Assembly (NCBI GenBank): GCA_018336015.1
Contig: JAGXQZ010000072.1
Coordinates: forward strand, 1-64,000
Length of the DNA stretch: 64,000 nucleotides
From: Algoriphagus sp.
Lineage (GTDB): Bacteria > Bacteroidota > Bacteroidia > Cytophagales > Cyclobacteriaceae
Reading direction: 5' to 3'
Shown: one piece after another, positions 8,348 to 16,873 of the stretch
Position numbering within the stretch: position 1 is the stretch's first letter
How the letters are laid out: each line of letters opens with the position of its first letter
The notes under the pieces: generated by a model
What the model was told of the DNA's origin: nothing
What the model saw: the letters and a program-made list of their open reading frames with translations, nothing else
The model's database searches: none
Translations under genes and position numbers: made by a program

Positions 8348-9718
8348 TTATCCCAAGTAAACGGTTTTGTGGTTGACAAACTCCAAGATTCCTTGACGGC
8401 TCAATTCCCTCCCAAACCCTGATTTTTTGATCCCTCCAAAGGGAAGAGCTGGGTGCGATGCCACCATGGCATTGAGAAATACAGCGCCACTTTCGATGCG
8501 TGAAGCCAATTTCTCTCCCTTTTCGAGATCACTTGTCCAGAGTGAGGCTCCAAGCCCAAATTCGGTAGCATTGGCAAGAGATAGTGCTTCCTCTTCATTT
8601 TTGACTTTGAAGATAGATGCAACAGGTCCGAATGTTTCCTCAGAAAATGCTGGGGCTGAGGCCGGGATGTCCGTCAAAATCGTTGGTGAAAATAGAGCTG
8701 ATTCGGAATTTGGCTTCATTCCACCCAAAATCACCTTGGCTCCCATCAATTTAGACTTTTCTACTTGATTATAAAGCTCTTGAGCCAGATCGGGTCGTGC
8801 CATACAGGCATAATCCGAGGATTCGTCCAAAGGGTTCCCTTGTTTCATTCCCATGATTTTTTGGGTAAAAATCTCCAAAAACTCCTCGTAGACATGCTCT
8901 TCCACGATAAATCGCTTGGCAGCTATGCAGCTTTGGCCAAAATTGATCATCCTCGCTTTGGCAGCAGTTTCTGCCGCAGTAGGCACATCTGCATCACGCA
9001 GGACAATAAATGGGTCGCTTCCTCCCAATTCCAACAGGGATTTTTTGATCTGAGCTCCTGCTACTGATGCCACAGCAGCACCTGCTTTTTCGCTGCCAGT
9101 CAGTGAAACAGCTTTCACCCGATCATCCTTTAAGAGTTCAAGCGTAGTAGGTGAATCAATCAGTAAACTCTGAAAGGTTCCTATTGGAAAACCTGCTTCT
9201 TCAAATACCGATTCAATGGCTAATGCGCATTGGGGGACATTGGAAGCGTGCTTAAGTAGCCCAACATTGCCAGCCATCAGGGTAGGTGCTGCAAATCTGA
9301 ACACCTGCCAAAAAGGAAAATTCCAAGGCATGACGGCTAAAATTGCCCCAAGTGGCTGGTAAATGACTTTTGCCTTTTTTCCATCCGGTAGATTTAGCTC
9401 TTCTGGGATTAAAAATTCAGCGGATTTTTCAGCATAGAAGTCGCATACCCAAGCGCACTTTTCTACTTCCGCTCTTGATTCTTTGATCACTTTTCCCATT
9501 TCTAGGGAAATGATTCGGGAAAAATCTTCTTTTTTTTCACGCAAAATCCTAGCTGCGACATGCATCAATGCCGCTTTTTCAGCTAGTGATACCCACTTCC
9601 AGTCTTCAAATGTCTTTTGGGCCGTATTCAGCTTCTGTTCAAGTTCCTTAGGGCTGGTGGGCGACAATTCTTTTAAAAGTTCTCCAGTCCAAGGATTGAT
9701 GGATTGGATTGTACTCAT
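8348..9718 (-). CDS. NAD(P)-dependent aldehyde dehydrogenase, succinate-semialdehyde type
   Basis: An aldehyde dehydrogenase of 456 residues. The general base Glu is in LLELGGSDPF (about residue 230) and the catalytic Cys in FGQSCIAAKR (about 264). The nucleotide-binding LTGSEKAG motif and the PWNFPFWQVFR block are present. The short length and the NFGQSCIAAKR motif resemble the YneI/GabD1 type that oxidises succinic semialdehyde to succinate; the exact substrate cannot be read from sequence. Its ATG overlaps the stop of the upstream rhodanese gene (ATGA at 9715-9718), so the two are co-transcribed. Confidence 0.88.
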   Translation of the reverse strand: MSTIQSINPWTGELLKELSPTSPKELEQKLNTAQKTFEDWKWVSLAEKAALMHVAARILREKKEDFSRIISLEMGKVIKESRAEVEKCAWVCDFYAEKSAEFLIPEELNLPDGKKAKVIYQPLGAILAVMPWNFPFWQVFRFAAPTLMAGNVGLLKHASNVPQCALAIESVFEEAGFPIGTFQSLLIDSPTTLELLKDDRVKAVSLTGSEKAGAAVASVAGAQIKKSLLELGGSDPFIVLRDADVPTAAETAAKARMINFGQSCIAAKRFIVEEHVYEEFLEIFTQKIMGMKQGNPLDESSDYACMARPDLAQELYNQVEKSKLMGAKVILGGMKPNSESALFSPTILTDIPASAPAFSEETFGPVASIFKVKNEEEALSLANATEFGLGASLWTSDLEKGEKLASRIESGAVFLNAMVASHPALPFGGIKKSGFGRELSRQGILEFVNHKTVYLG

Positions 9719-10110
9719 TTTTCAGTGGGTTTTCCGGCTTCTTTCCAAGCAGTTATGCCTCCTTCGAGCATGTACACATTCTTGAAACCCGACTTTTGCA
9801 TCAAGTCAGCAGCTCTTCTTGTTCTGCTGCCCGAACGGCAATAGAGTAGATAGGTTTTTTTCTTATCGAGGTTTTGGATCTCTTTAGCGAAATTTTCCCC
9901 TAGGAAATTGATGTTTAATGCCCCTGCAAGGTGCCCCTCAGCGACTTCCTCAGGGGTGCGTACATCGACCACCATGGTTTTCTTCTTGCCTGACATTTTT
10001 TCAAACTGTTGGATGGTCAGTACTTGAATGGAGTCCTTCTCTACGGTTTGAGCAAAGCTGCCCAAGCTGATCAATACCATGGCGAGGAAAAGAGAAATCT
10101 TGATTTTCAT
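9715..10110 (-). CDS. Exported rhodanese-domain protein
   Basis: A 131-residue protein with a signal peptide (MKIKISLFLAMVLISLGSFAQ) and a single rhodanese domain, so it should act in the periplasm. The active-site loop is LLYCRSGSRTRRA, with the persulfide-forming Cys near residue 92; the DVRTPEEVAEGHL segment is a family mark. Likely role: sulfur transfer or thiol redox in the envelope. It is the first gene of a two-gene unit with the aldehyde dehydrogenase; the functional link is not obvious. Confidence 0.88.
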   Translation of the reverse strand: MKIKISLFLAMVLISLGSFAQTVEKDSIQVLTIQQFEKMSGKKKTMVVDVRTPEEVAEGHLAGALNINFLGENFAKEIQNLDKKKTYLLYCRSGSRTRRAADLMQKSGFKNVYMLEGGITAWKEAGKPTEK

Positions 10111-10177
10111 GAAGTATTTGGTTTTTGGATAAACTAACGTCTAATTGAGTCCAAAATTTACAAGCTTTCAACTCAAA

Positions 10178-10690
10178 ATGCCTCTAAAAATCGGATTGAT
10201 TTCGGATTCACACAGTTACTTAGATCACAAAACGATAGAGCACCTCAAAGAAGTGGATGAAGTATGGCATGCGGGTGATGTTGGGGACGTTTCAATTTTG
10301 GATCTTTTACCGAAGGGTAAAATGTTGCGGGGGGTTTATGGAAATATTGATGATGCTGCGGTGCAGGAGATTCTGCCGGAGTGGCTTGAATTTGAAGTAG
10401 AAGGGGTTAAAATACTCATGACCCACATCGGAGGAAAACCACCCCGGTATGCCAAGGGAGTCAAAGAGCGTATCAAAAGCAGCAAGGCTCAGGTATTTGT
10501 ATGCGGCCATTCGCACATCTGCAAGGTAGAATTAGATCGGGAGCTTCATTGTCTTTACATGAATCCAGGAGCTGTAGGACAGCAGGGCTTTCACCCGATT
10601 CGTACCCTGTTACTTTTTGATTTGAGTGAGGGTAAAGTCACTAATCTCAGGGTAGTGGAGTTGGGCAAAAGAGGGGCAATCGGCGCTTAA
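10178..10690 (+). CDS. YfcE/MJ0936-type metallophosphoesterase
   Basis: A 170-residue single-domain calcineurin-like phosphodiesterase. Metal ligands are visible in GLISDSHSY (D, H), HAGDVGD, YGNIDD, THIGG and CGHSH. The ATG at 10178 begins directly before the first strand (MPLKIGLISDSHS); an in-frame TTG at 10145 would add 11 residues without family similarity and is rejected. It is probably a cytoplasmic phosphodiesterase; members have been shown to cleave model phosphodiesters, but the natural substrate is unclear. Confidence 0.88.
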   Translation: MPLKIGLISDSHSYLDHKTIEHLKEVDEVWHAGDVGDVSILDLLPKGKMLRGVYGNIDDAAVQEILPEWLEFEVEGVKILMTHIGGKPPRYAKGVKERIKSSKAQVFVCGHSHICKVELDRELHCLYMNPGAVGQQGFHPIRTLLLFDLSEGKVTNLRVVELGKRGAIGA

Positions 10691-10724
10691 TCAAAAAGAG
10701 TTTATTTCTTACTTAGGATAATTC

Positions 10725-10752
10725 AAAAAAAATAGCGGCTTTGGGCCGCTAT
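10725..10752 (-). terminator. Terminator of the 47-residue gene
   Basis: A perfect 8-bp stem ATAGCGGC (10732-10739) / GCCGCTAT (10745-10752). On the minus strand it is followed by eight T residues, so it ends the small gene at 10775-10918. Confidence 0.85.
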
Positions 10753-10774
10753 CCATTGGTTTTCTTAATCTGGA

Positions 10775-10918
10775 TTATTTAGAGAAAGAAGCTTTGATAG
10801 CTTCCACATCTATATTTTTGATCACAGGCTTAGCGCTCAACTGCTTGATTTTGATCACGCGCTCAGTTTGACCTTGTCTTTTTCTTTTCAGCTTTCTTTT
10901 AAGAGTAGTTACGCCCAT
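10775..10918 (-). CDS. Small basic protein of 47 residues
   Basis: An uninterrupted minus-strand frame with an ATG at 10918 and a TAA at 10775. The N-terminal third is very basic (TLKRKLKRKRQGQTERV); the rest is KQLSAKPVIKNIDVEAIKASF. It has its own -7 promoter element at 10958-10965 and its own terminator, which supports a real gene. The composition suggests an RNA- or ribosome-binding protein. I do not recognise it as a named ribosomal protein; small basic proteins like this are common in Bacteroidota and easily missed by gene callers. Confidence 0.8.
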   Translation of the reverse strand: MGVTTLKRKLKRKRQGQTERVIKIKQLSAKPVIKNIDVEAIKASFSK

Positions 10919-10957
10919 GGCCTTATATGTTTAAATTTTTAAATTCGAAACGAGTCG

Positions 10958-10965
10958 CAAAAGTA
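10958..10965 (-). promoter_or_regulatory. -7 promoter element of the 47-residue gene
   Basis: The minus strand reads TACTTTTG, an exact match to the Bacteroidota TAnnTTTG element, 40 bases upstream of the ATG. No clear -33 TTG is seen. Confidence 0.6.
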
Positions 10966-11083
10966 AGTAAACATTTCTTTTCTGCCTACTAATCTTGAGA
11001 CTTTATTCTGAGGGTAATGCGAGTTGAGACCCGTGGTTCTGGGATTTTTGGATAAATTTGGCCATCCATTTATTCAAAGCCCC

Positions 11084-12445
11084 ATGCAAAAGCCTAGTCT
11101 TCCCAAAGGTACCCGTGATTTTGGACCGGTTCAGATGTCCCGAAGGAATTACATTCTCGATACAATCAAAGATACCTTTCAACTTTTTGGATACCAGCAA
11201 TTGGAGACTCCTGCAATGGAAAATCTAAGCACATTGACTGGTAAATACGGGGAAGAAGGAGATCAGCTATTGTTCAAAATCCTCAATAGCGGTGAATTTA
11301 CAAAGGATGTAACCCCTGGCGATTTGGAAAAAGGCCCATCAGGGGTTTTATCCAAAGTGTCAGAAAAAGGCTTGCGCTATGACCTTACGGTACCATTTGC
11401 ACGATACGTGGTGATGAACCGAAACGAACTCACCTTTCCTTTTAAGCGCTACCAAATACAGCCGGTGTGGAGAGCTGATCGACCTCAAAAAGGCAGGTAC
11501 CGAGAATTTTATCAATGCGACGCAGATGTGGTTGGGACGGATAGTCTCGTGTGTGAGTCAGAGATTATCCTGATGATCCGTAGGGTATTTTCCAAATTGG
11601 GTTTGACTTCCTATGGCATTAAAATCAATAATCGAAAGATTCTTACCGGGATAGCTGAAGCAATCGGCGAACCCGGCAAAGAAGGCCCACTCTGTGTAGC
11701 AATTGACAAGCTCGATAAGGTTGGATGGGAAAAAGTGCAAGAAGAACTGATCCAAAGGGGTTTCGAGGCGGCTTCCATTCAGAACCTGTCTCCACTGGTC
11801 AATCTGGAAACAGACCTTAAGGGAAAAATTGAATTTCTAAAGGTATTTCTCAAAGATTCTCCGACAGGTTTGAAGGGAGTAGAGGAGTTGGAGGAAGTTT
11901 TTTCACTATTGGAAAAAATGGGTGAAGACCTTGCACATGTAGAGTTCGATATCATGCTGGCAAGAGGGCTATCATATTATACCGGAGCCATTTTTGAAGT
12001 CAAAGTTTACGGAGTCTCTATTGGTTCGGTGAGCGGTGGAGGTCGATATGATAATCTTACAGGTGTTTTTGGATTACCTGGAGTATCGGGTGTTGGATTT
12101 TCTTTTGGAGTAGATCGATTGTATGATGTGATGGACGAGTTGAATCTTTTTCCTGGCGACAGGGTCAACGGGACAAAATTGCTATTGGCTCATTTCGATC
12201 AAAAGGGCCTCGATTATGCCCTTTCGGTCCTAAACAGTTTTCGAAAGACCGGCATCAAATCAGAAGTCTATCCTGAAGTGGCCAAAATCAAAAAGCAACT
12301 TGAATTTGCTTCTAAAAAAGAAATCCCCTTTGTGGGGATTTGCGGTGATAATGAAATCAGTACGGGAACGCTTTCTGTCAAAAACCTAGCGACTGGAACT
12401 CAAGAGACTTTGACTATTGAAGAAGCTTTGGCGCTTTTGGGTTAA
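11084..12445 (+). CDS. hisS: Histidyl-tRNA synthetase
   Basis: Charges tRNA-His. The 453-residue class II synthetase begins MQKPSLPKGTRDFGP. It has motif 2 around QPVWRADRPQKGRYREFYQCD, the two histidine-specific blocks LARGLSYYTGAIFEV and GGGRYDNLTG, motif 3 (GVGFSFGVDRL) and a C-terminal anticodon-binding domain (LLLAHF to the end). The ATG at 11084 is chosen over an in-frame TTG at 11024, because the family starts at this methionine. Its stop codon overlaps the stop of the converging gene at 12442. Confidence 0.96.
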   Translation: MQKPSLPKGTRDFGPVQMSRRNYILDTIKDTFQLFGYQQLETPAMENLSTLTGKYGEEGDQLLFKILNSGEFTKDVTPGDLEKGPSGVLSKVSEKGLRYDLTVPFARYVVMNRNELTFPFKRYQIQPVWRADRPQKGRYREFYQCDADVVGTDSLVCESEIILMIRRVFSKLGLTSYGIKINNRKILTGIAEAIGEPGKEGPLCVAIDKLDKVGWEKVQEELIQRGFEAASIQNLSPLVNLETDLKGKIEFLKVFLKDSPTGLKGVEELEEVFSLLEKMGEDLAHVEFDIMLARGLSYYTGAIFEVKVYGVSIGSVSGGGRYDNLTGVFGLPGVSGVGFSFGVDRLYDVMDELNLFPGDRVNGTKLLLAHFDQKGLDYALSVLNSFRKTGIKSEVYPEVAKIKKQLEFASKKEIPFVGICGDNEISTGTLSVKNLATGTQETLTIEEALALLG

Positions 12446-12723
12446 TCAACTTGAAGAATGGATTGGATCGGAAGGTAAATTCCTCCTTTGAGGGACACGA
12501 ACTCTTGACCTACCGCCCAAACTGTAGTCTCAACTTGGAATACTTGTCTATCGGCTGTTTCAAAAATCAGCTTTACTTTGGTTTGAAGTAAATTCCCTAA
12601 AGTTTGAGCTCGGTGTAGGTCAGCCATTCTTGCTTTTCTTTCATCCGGATTTTCCAAAACCTCCCTTTTCCCAAAGGTCAACTGAGCAATTTGTTCCTTT
12701 TCAAGCTGTGTGATAGTTTTCAT
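12442..12723 (-). CDS. Conserved-looking 93-residue protein, unknown function
   Basis: Not recognised. A soluble protein of 93 residues: the N-terminal half is charged and helical (LEKEQIAQLTFGKREVLENPDERKA), the C-terminal half looks like a small beta-rich fold (KLIFETADRQVFQVETTVWAV ending in IYLPIQSILQVD). No signal peptide or membrane segment. Its ATG is preceded by an AT-rich spacer shared with the divergent YbaB gene. It overlaps the hisS stop tail to tail by 4 bases. Confidence 0.72.
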   Translation of the reverse strand: MKTITQLEKEQIAQLTFGKREVLENPDERKARMADLHRAQTLGNLLQTKVKLIFETADRQVFQVETTVWAVGQEFVSLKGGIYLPIQSILQVD

Positions 12724-12890
12724 GGCAATTAGGTTTATTAATCTTTTATACAGAATAAGTATTCTGAGAGTTGCCTAAAATATTTCTATGAAAACTATTA
12801 GGGTGAATTTTTTGAAATTTTTGGTTGAAAATTTTTCAATAGGAAAATAAAGTATTGTTTATAACCTCCTACAGACTCTATTTATCGTGA

Positions 12891-12898
12891 TATATTTG
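12891..12898 (+). promoter_or_regulatory. -7 promoter element of the YbaB gene
   Basis: TATATTTG matches TAnnTTTG, 22 bases upstream of the start codon at 12921. The nearest TTG (12855) is too far away to be a normal -33 element. Confidence 0.5.
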
Positions 12899-12920
12899 TC
12901 AGTAATAAAAATCGAAAGGT

Positions 12921-13256
12921 ATGTTTGATTTCATGGGAATGATGGGTAAAGTCAAAGAGGCCCAAGCAAAAATAAAAGAAGCGCAAGCCAAGCTAGTTCA
13001 CCTGACAGCTGAGGGCGAGTCCGGTGCAGGCTTGGTAAAAGTGTTTGTCAATGGAGAACGAAAGATCCTAAAGATTCAGATGGATGATTCCTTACTCAAT
13101 CCTCAGGATAAAGAGATGTTGACAGACTTGATTGCAGCTGCTACCAACAAGGCTATGGAGGCTATTGAGCAAAAGATCAAAACAGAAATGAAGGCAGCTA
13201 CTGAAGGTATGATTCCTTCGATTCCTGGCATGGATTTAGGCAATCTTTTCGGGTAA
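12921..13256 (+). CDS. YbaB/EbfC-family nucleoid-associated protein
   Basis: A small DNA-binding protein (111 residues) of the YbaB/EbfC family; these dimers bind DNA with little sequence preference. Visible family features are the N-terminal helix rich in Lys, Ala and Gln (VKEAQAKIKEAQAKL), the central GAGLVKVFVNGERKILKIQMDD and LLNPQDKEMLTDLIAAATNKAMEAI. In many bacteria the gene sits beside dnaX and recR; here it stands alone before a glycosyltransferase. Confidence 0.9.
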   Translation: MFDFMGMMGKVKEAQAKIKEAQAKLVHLTAEGESGAGLVKVFVNGERKILKIQMDDSLLNPQDKEMLTDLIAAATNKAMEAIEQKIKTEMKAATEGMIPSIPGMDLGNLFG

Positions 13257-13334
13257 TCCTATGATTTGAAAATAGTCAATGCAGCTAGAATACTTGTGTT
13301 GACTTGCCAAATCCAAAATTGAGATCCATTATCT

Positions 13335-14336
13335 ATGAAATCCTGTGCCATTGTCATACTTAATTATAATGGCGAAAAGGTTTTATCTACCTTTTTGCCA
13401 TCGGTCATAGCATTCAGTGTGTATGACATTTGGGTTATTGACAATGCCAGTACAGATTCTTCATTGGAATTTTTGGAGGTTAATTATCCTCAAGTTTCGC
13501 TAATCAAATTGAAGGCAAACTTTGGATTTACCGGAGGTTACAATTGGGGATTGGAGGAGCTGAGGGGCAAATATTCGTATTTTATCCTATTAAATTCCGA
13601 TGTGGAGGTGACTCAAGGATGGGATTCGAAACTGATCGGTTTTTTGAATAAAAACACCGATTATGCTGCTGTTCAGCCCAAGATTTTATCATGGAAAGAC
13701 AAAAGCTTGTTTGATTATGCAGGTGCGGGAGGAGGATTTTTAGACGCATTCGCCTATCCTTATTGTAGAGGAAGAATGTGGGATATTCTTGAAAGAGATC
13801 AAGGTCAATATAATGATTCTATTCCTGTAGACTGGGCTTCGGGCGCATGTATGGCAATAGATGCAAATGACTTTTTTGATCAAGAGGGATTTGACGGGCA
13901 TTTTTTTGCTCACATGGAGGAGATCGATTTATGCTGGAGGCTGAGGAGAGCAAGAAGAAAGATTGGGTACCTCGGTGAGGTCACCGTGTATCATCAGGGG
14001 GGAGCTACTCTGGATAGAGGAAGTGGGAAAAAACTCTACCTGAATATTCGAAACAGCTTAAGCATGATTTTCAAAAATACTAGTCTAGCTAGATTTTTAT
14101 GGGTTTTCCTCGTAAAGCTTTTTTTGGAATCATTGGCGAGCGTGGGATACTTATTGTCAGGGAAGTATGACTTTGCTGCCGCTGTTTGGAAAGGGTACTT
14201 TGATTTTTTTAAGTCGATAGGGTTGAGGTATGCTCAAAAAAGTCTTGAAGTTCAAGTTCCTATTGGATCAGGACCTTGCAATCTTCTATTTTTTAACGTC
14301 AAGGTCTTGGGAAAAAGGAAATTCTCTGACCTTTAA
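13335..14336 (+). CDS. Family 2 glycosyltransferase
   Basis: A 333-residue GT-A fold transferase, probably for cell-surface polysaccharide. The N-terminal ILNYNGEKVL, VIDNASTDSS (nucleotide binding) and LLNSDVEV (the DxD-like motif near residue 93) are clear. A rhamnosyltransferase-like WASGACMAIDANDF and EEIDLCWRLRRA follow. A hydrophobic stretch near residues 250-275 could anchor it to the membrane. No other polysaccharide gene is nearby, so donor and acceptor cannot be assigned. Its stop overlaps that of the converging PspC gene by 4 bases. Confidence 0.9.
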   Translation: MKSCAIVILNYNGEKVLSTFLPSVIAFSVYDIWVIDNASTDSSLEFLEVNYPQVSLIKLKANFGFTGGYNWGLEELRGKYSYFILLNSDVEVTQGWDSKLIGFLNKNTDYAAVQPKILSWKDKSLFDYAGAGGGFLDAFAYPYCRGRMWDILERDQGQYNDSIPVDWASGACMAIDANDFFDQEGFDGHFFAHMEEIDLCWRLRRARRKIGYLGEVTVYHQGGATLDRGSGKKLYLNIRNSLSMIFKNTSLARFLWVFLVKLFLESLASVGYLLSGKYDFAAAVWKGYFDFFKSIGLRYAQKSLEVQVPIGSGPCNLLFFNVKVLGKRKFSDL

Positions 14337-14551
14337 TCAAAAAGCACAGGATTATTCATCTTTCTGAAATACTTTCGGATTTTCATCATCATTGCCATGG
14401 ATACATAGAGTACGATAGGTGATCCCATGGTGATAAATGAAGTATATATAAAGAATAGTCTAATGCTGTCAATCGGGAAATTGAGCTTTTCTCCAAGTCG
14501 GGAACAAACACCGAATGCTCTTTCTTCGAAGAATAGTTTAAGTTTTTCCAT
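14333..14551 (-). CDS. PspC-domain protein
   Basis: A 72-residue membrane protein that is almost only a PspC domain: FEERAFGVCSRLGEKLNFPIDSIRLFF, then a hydrophobic helix (TMGSPIVLYVSMAMMM). PspC proteins take part in envelope-stress responses in other bacteria. The operon here is just this gene. It overlaps the glycosyltransferase stop by 4 bases. Confidence 0.85.
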   Translation of the reverse strand: MEKLKLFFEERAFGVCSRLGEKLNFPIDSIRLFFIYTSFITMGSPIVLYVSMAMMMKIRKYFRKMNNPVLFD

Positions 14552-14556
14552 GATTT

Positions 14557-16398
14557 GTGGTGATTAAGTCGTTTCGAAATTATAAAAAAAAGAGTTTGAA
14601 TTCTATAATCGCTTTGATCCTCAGAATGTTTTACGGGATATCATTCTTTCTAATGCTATCCCTAGCTGGTTACGGTCAGGAAAATCGAACTGGCTCTACC
14701 AATCGATTTTTATCCGATGCTAACATGATTCCAACAAAACTCAAGTTGGAAGGTGATTCAATTCGATTCACCATCAAAGGCTCTATTCCGGTAGAATCTG
14801 TTTTGATACCTAGAAACCCAAGATTGACACTTACGCTATATTCAAGTGGAGGTGCTATTGAGTTTGGAGAATTACCCATTGTCAAACAGGTTGCCAATTT
14901 TACTTACGAGAAGAAATTTTCGGTGAAATATGAATCTTGGATGCAAGGTGCATTCTTAGAGCTTGAATTTTTCCAGGGAAAAAAAGGAACAACTACTCCT
15001 ACTGAATCAAAAATTTTAGGAAAGGGAATCATTTCACCTCAGTTGATGGTCAAATTCGGAGAAGTTTATCCCAATGAACCCATTCCTCAAGTAGGATTAT
15101 ACCAACTGACAGGTGGGATAGACCGTGAGCTTGAAAATAGACAGGAATTCGAATTGATTTTTAATCCAGGTACTTCTGTATTGAAGGCGGGTGCAGAAAA
15201 TCTCGATACTTTTAAACGGATCGGAGATTTTATCCAGAAGAATCCCACTATCCTTCAAGTAAAAATCACCGGAATTCAATCACCCGAACAAGCGGAAGGA
15301 AGAAATAGTCAGCTGGGAAACATGAGAGCTCAAGTAGCTCAAAAGAATTTGCTCCAAAGATTTCCTGAGATTCCTTCCAGTGTGATGAAAATAGAATCGA
15401 GATGGAATGACTGGTTTGACTTGAGGCTTTTGCTGAAAGAATATCAAGGAATATCCACGCAGAGGAAAGATGAGTTATATGAGATTTTGCTCAATAACGA
15501 GTCTTTCTTGGAAAAGGGAGATAGGATAAAAAAACTTCCAGGATACAATCAACTTGCCGGCGACCTGTTTCCAAAATTACGTGCAGCAAAGGTAGAGATA
15601 ACTGCTAAACCGGCTCAAGGTCTCAACCTAGAACAAACAAATCGGTTAAGGGAAGCAATGTCAGGAAATTCTGGTGTGAATAGACTGACATTTGCAGAGT
15701 GGGCTTTGGCAGCGGAATCAAGTCAAAGTCTGGAGGAAAAAGCATTGATCTATTCTAAAATGACAGAGTTTTACAGATCTGCTATACCTTATAATAATAT
15801 GGCGGTGGTTAGGATGCGGCAAGCACAGCGTACATTGGATATTGGATCCAAGGAAATACTTTGGGAAGAAGCAGAGCGACTTTTGAATCAAGCCTACCGA
15901 ATAGAGCCCAATGCCTATTCACTCCATAATTTAGGGCAGATTTTGGCATTGAAAGGTGAGTATTGGGAAGCCTACAAGAAATTGTCCGAAGCTTCTGCGC
16001 TCTCTAAAAATCCGGATTTTATCCATTCAAATGAAATGCTGAGAGGAGCTTTGGACGTGCAGCGCGGAGATTATAAACTGGCAACTTTGAGATTTGATTT
16101 TCCTACCAAAGATCCAAAAGACTTATTCAATAAAGGCTTAGCTTATTATATGCTAAATGATTACATAAAAGCCACACAATTTTTTGAAGAATCAGTTATT
16201 CAAGGAAGAGAATTTGGATTTGGGTATTATGGATTGGCAATGATCGCAGTCCAATCTGGACAAGCAGAAATAGCGGTTATACAGCTGAAAAAAGCCATTT
16301 CTTACAATTCCTCCCTGCTTGAAAAACTAGTAAATGATCCAATTTTTGATGAATTGATGAAGGATCCAAGCTTTTTCAATGAATTGAAATCAAATTAG
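14557..16398 (+). CDS. Exported OmpA-like/TPR protein
   Basis: A secreted protein of up to 613 residues. An N-terminal hydrophobic stretch ends in LSLAGYGQE, a signal-peptide-like sequence. A beta-rich region covers about 45-170, an OmpA-C-like segment about 195-290 (FNPGTSVLKAGAENLDTFKRIGDFI), and TPR-like helices about 370-610 (LNQAYRIEPNAYSLHNLGQILALKGEYWEAY and similar). The start is uncertain: GTG at 14557 gives a basic N-region, and the ATG at 14626 gives a shorter signal peptide. I keep GTG. Function unknown; peptidoglycan binding by the OmpA-like part is possible. Confidence 0.78.
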   Translation: MVIKSFRNYKKKSLNSIIALILRMFYGISFFLMLSLAGYGQENRTGSTNRFLSDANMIPTKLKLEGDSIRFTIKGSIPVESVLIPRNPRLTLTLYSSGGAIEFGELPIVKQVANFTYEKKFSVKYESWMQGAFLELEFFQGKKGTTTPTESKILGKGIISPQLMVKFGEVYPNEPIPQVGLYQLTGGIDRELENRQEFELIFNPGTSVLKAGAENLDTFKRIGDFIQKNPTILQVKITGIQSPEQAEGRNSQLGNMRAQVAQKNLLQRFPEIPSSVMKIESRWNDWFDLRLLLKEYQGISTQRKDELYEILLNNESFLEKGDRIKKLPGYNQLAGDLFPKLRAAKVEITAKPAQGLNLEQTNRLREAMSGNSGVNRLTFAEWALAAESSQSLEEKALIYSKMTEFYRSAIPYNNMAVVRMRQAQRTLDIGSKEILWEEAERLLNQAYRIEPNAYSLHNLGQILALKGEYWEAYKKLSEASALSKNPDFIHSNEMLRGALDVQRGDYKLATLRFDFPTKDPKDLFNKGLAYYMLNDYIKATQFFEESVIQGREFGFGYYGLAMIAVQSGQAEIAVIQLKKAISYNSSLLEKLVNDPIFDELMKDPSFFNELKSN

Positions 16399-16656
16399 AT
16401 TTCTATTAGAGAATTATTAAAAAAACGCTAAAAAAATTCAATTTTTCGCAGAGGATCAATTCATTAAAATTCCAAGAAAAACCATGAAACCTTAATTATT
16501 AAGCCTTTTTGAGGTATTTCTGGACATTTATTTTGCAGAAAGGTGCCGATCTCAAAATTTTATTTATCGGAGAAAATTTGATTTTTCTTTTAGATTATTT
16601 AACATTGACGGTTGAGAAACGACAATTAAACCCAAAATTCTAGCCTATGATTAAAC

Positions 16657-16860
16657 TTGACTAAGTCAATTCCTACTCTCTCCTAGCATCATCCGATGCA
16701 CTCAAGCCTACAGGTTATTTAGTTCGCAGGTCAGTCTGACCAGGTATAGTCGCAATAGAAAGTGTAAAATTGAAGCTCTTCCCTATTGCAATTATTTTAA
16801 GAATAATCGCAAACGATTGCATAATCAATTAACAAACAAGTTTTTGAGATTAATCTTGTT
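16657..16860 (+). promoter_or_regulatory. Inverted-repeat-rich susC leader with a LacI-type operator
   Basis: The gene-free stretch 16399-16873 is AT-rich in its first half. Its second half is packed with inverted repeats: TTGACT-A-AGTCAA (16657-16669), GCATC/GATGC (16686-16699), GGTCAG-T-CTGACC (16729-16741), GCAATAG/CTATTGC (16752-16758 with 16783-16789), an 11-bp pair TTGCAATTATT/AATAATCGCAA with one mismatch (16786-16796 with 16802-16812), and AACAAG/CTTGTT (16835-16840 with 16855-16860). The 12-mer GCAAACGATTGC at 16809-16820 holds the AANCGNTT core of LacI-family operators. A hairpin AATCG-CAAA-CGATT (16805-16818) would exclude the 11-bp one. No clear promoter was found. Operators or structured RNA: not decided. 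Confidence 0.55.
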
Positions 16861-16873
16861 ACCCAATCTATCT

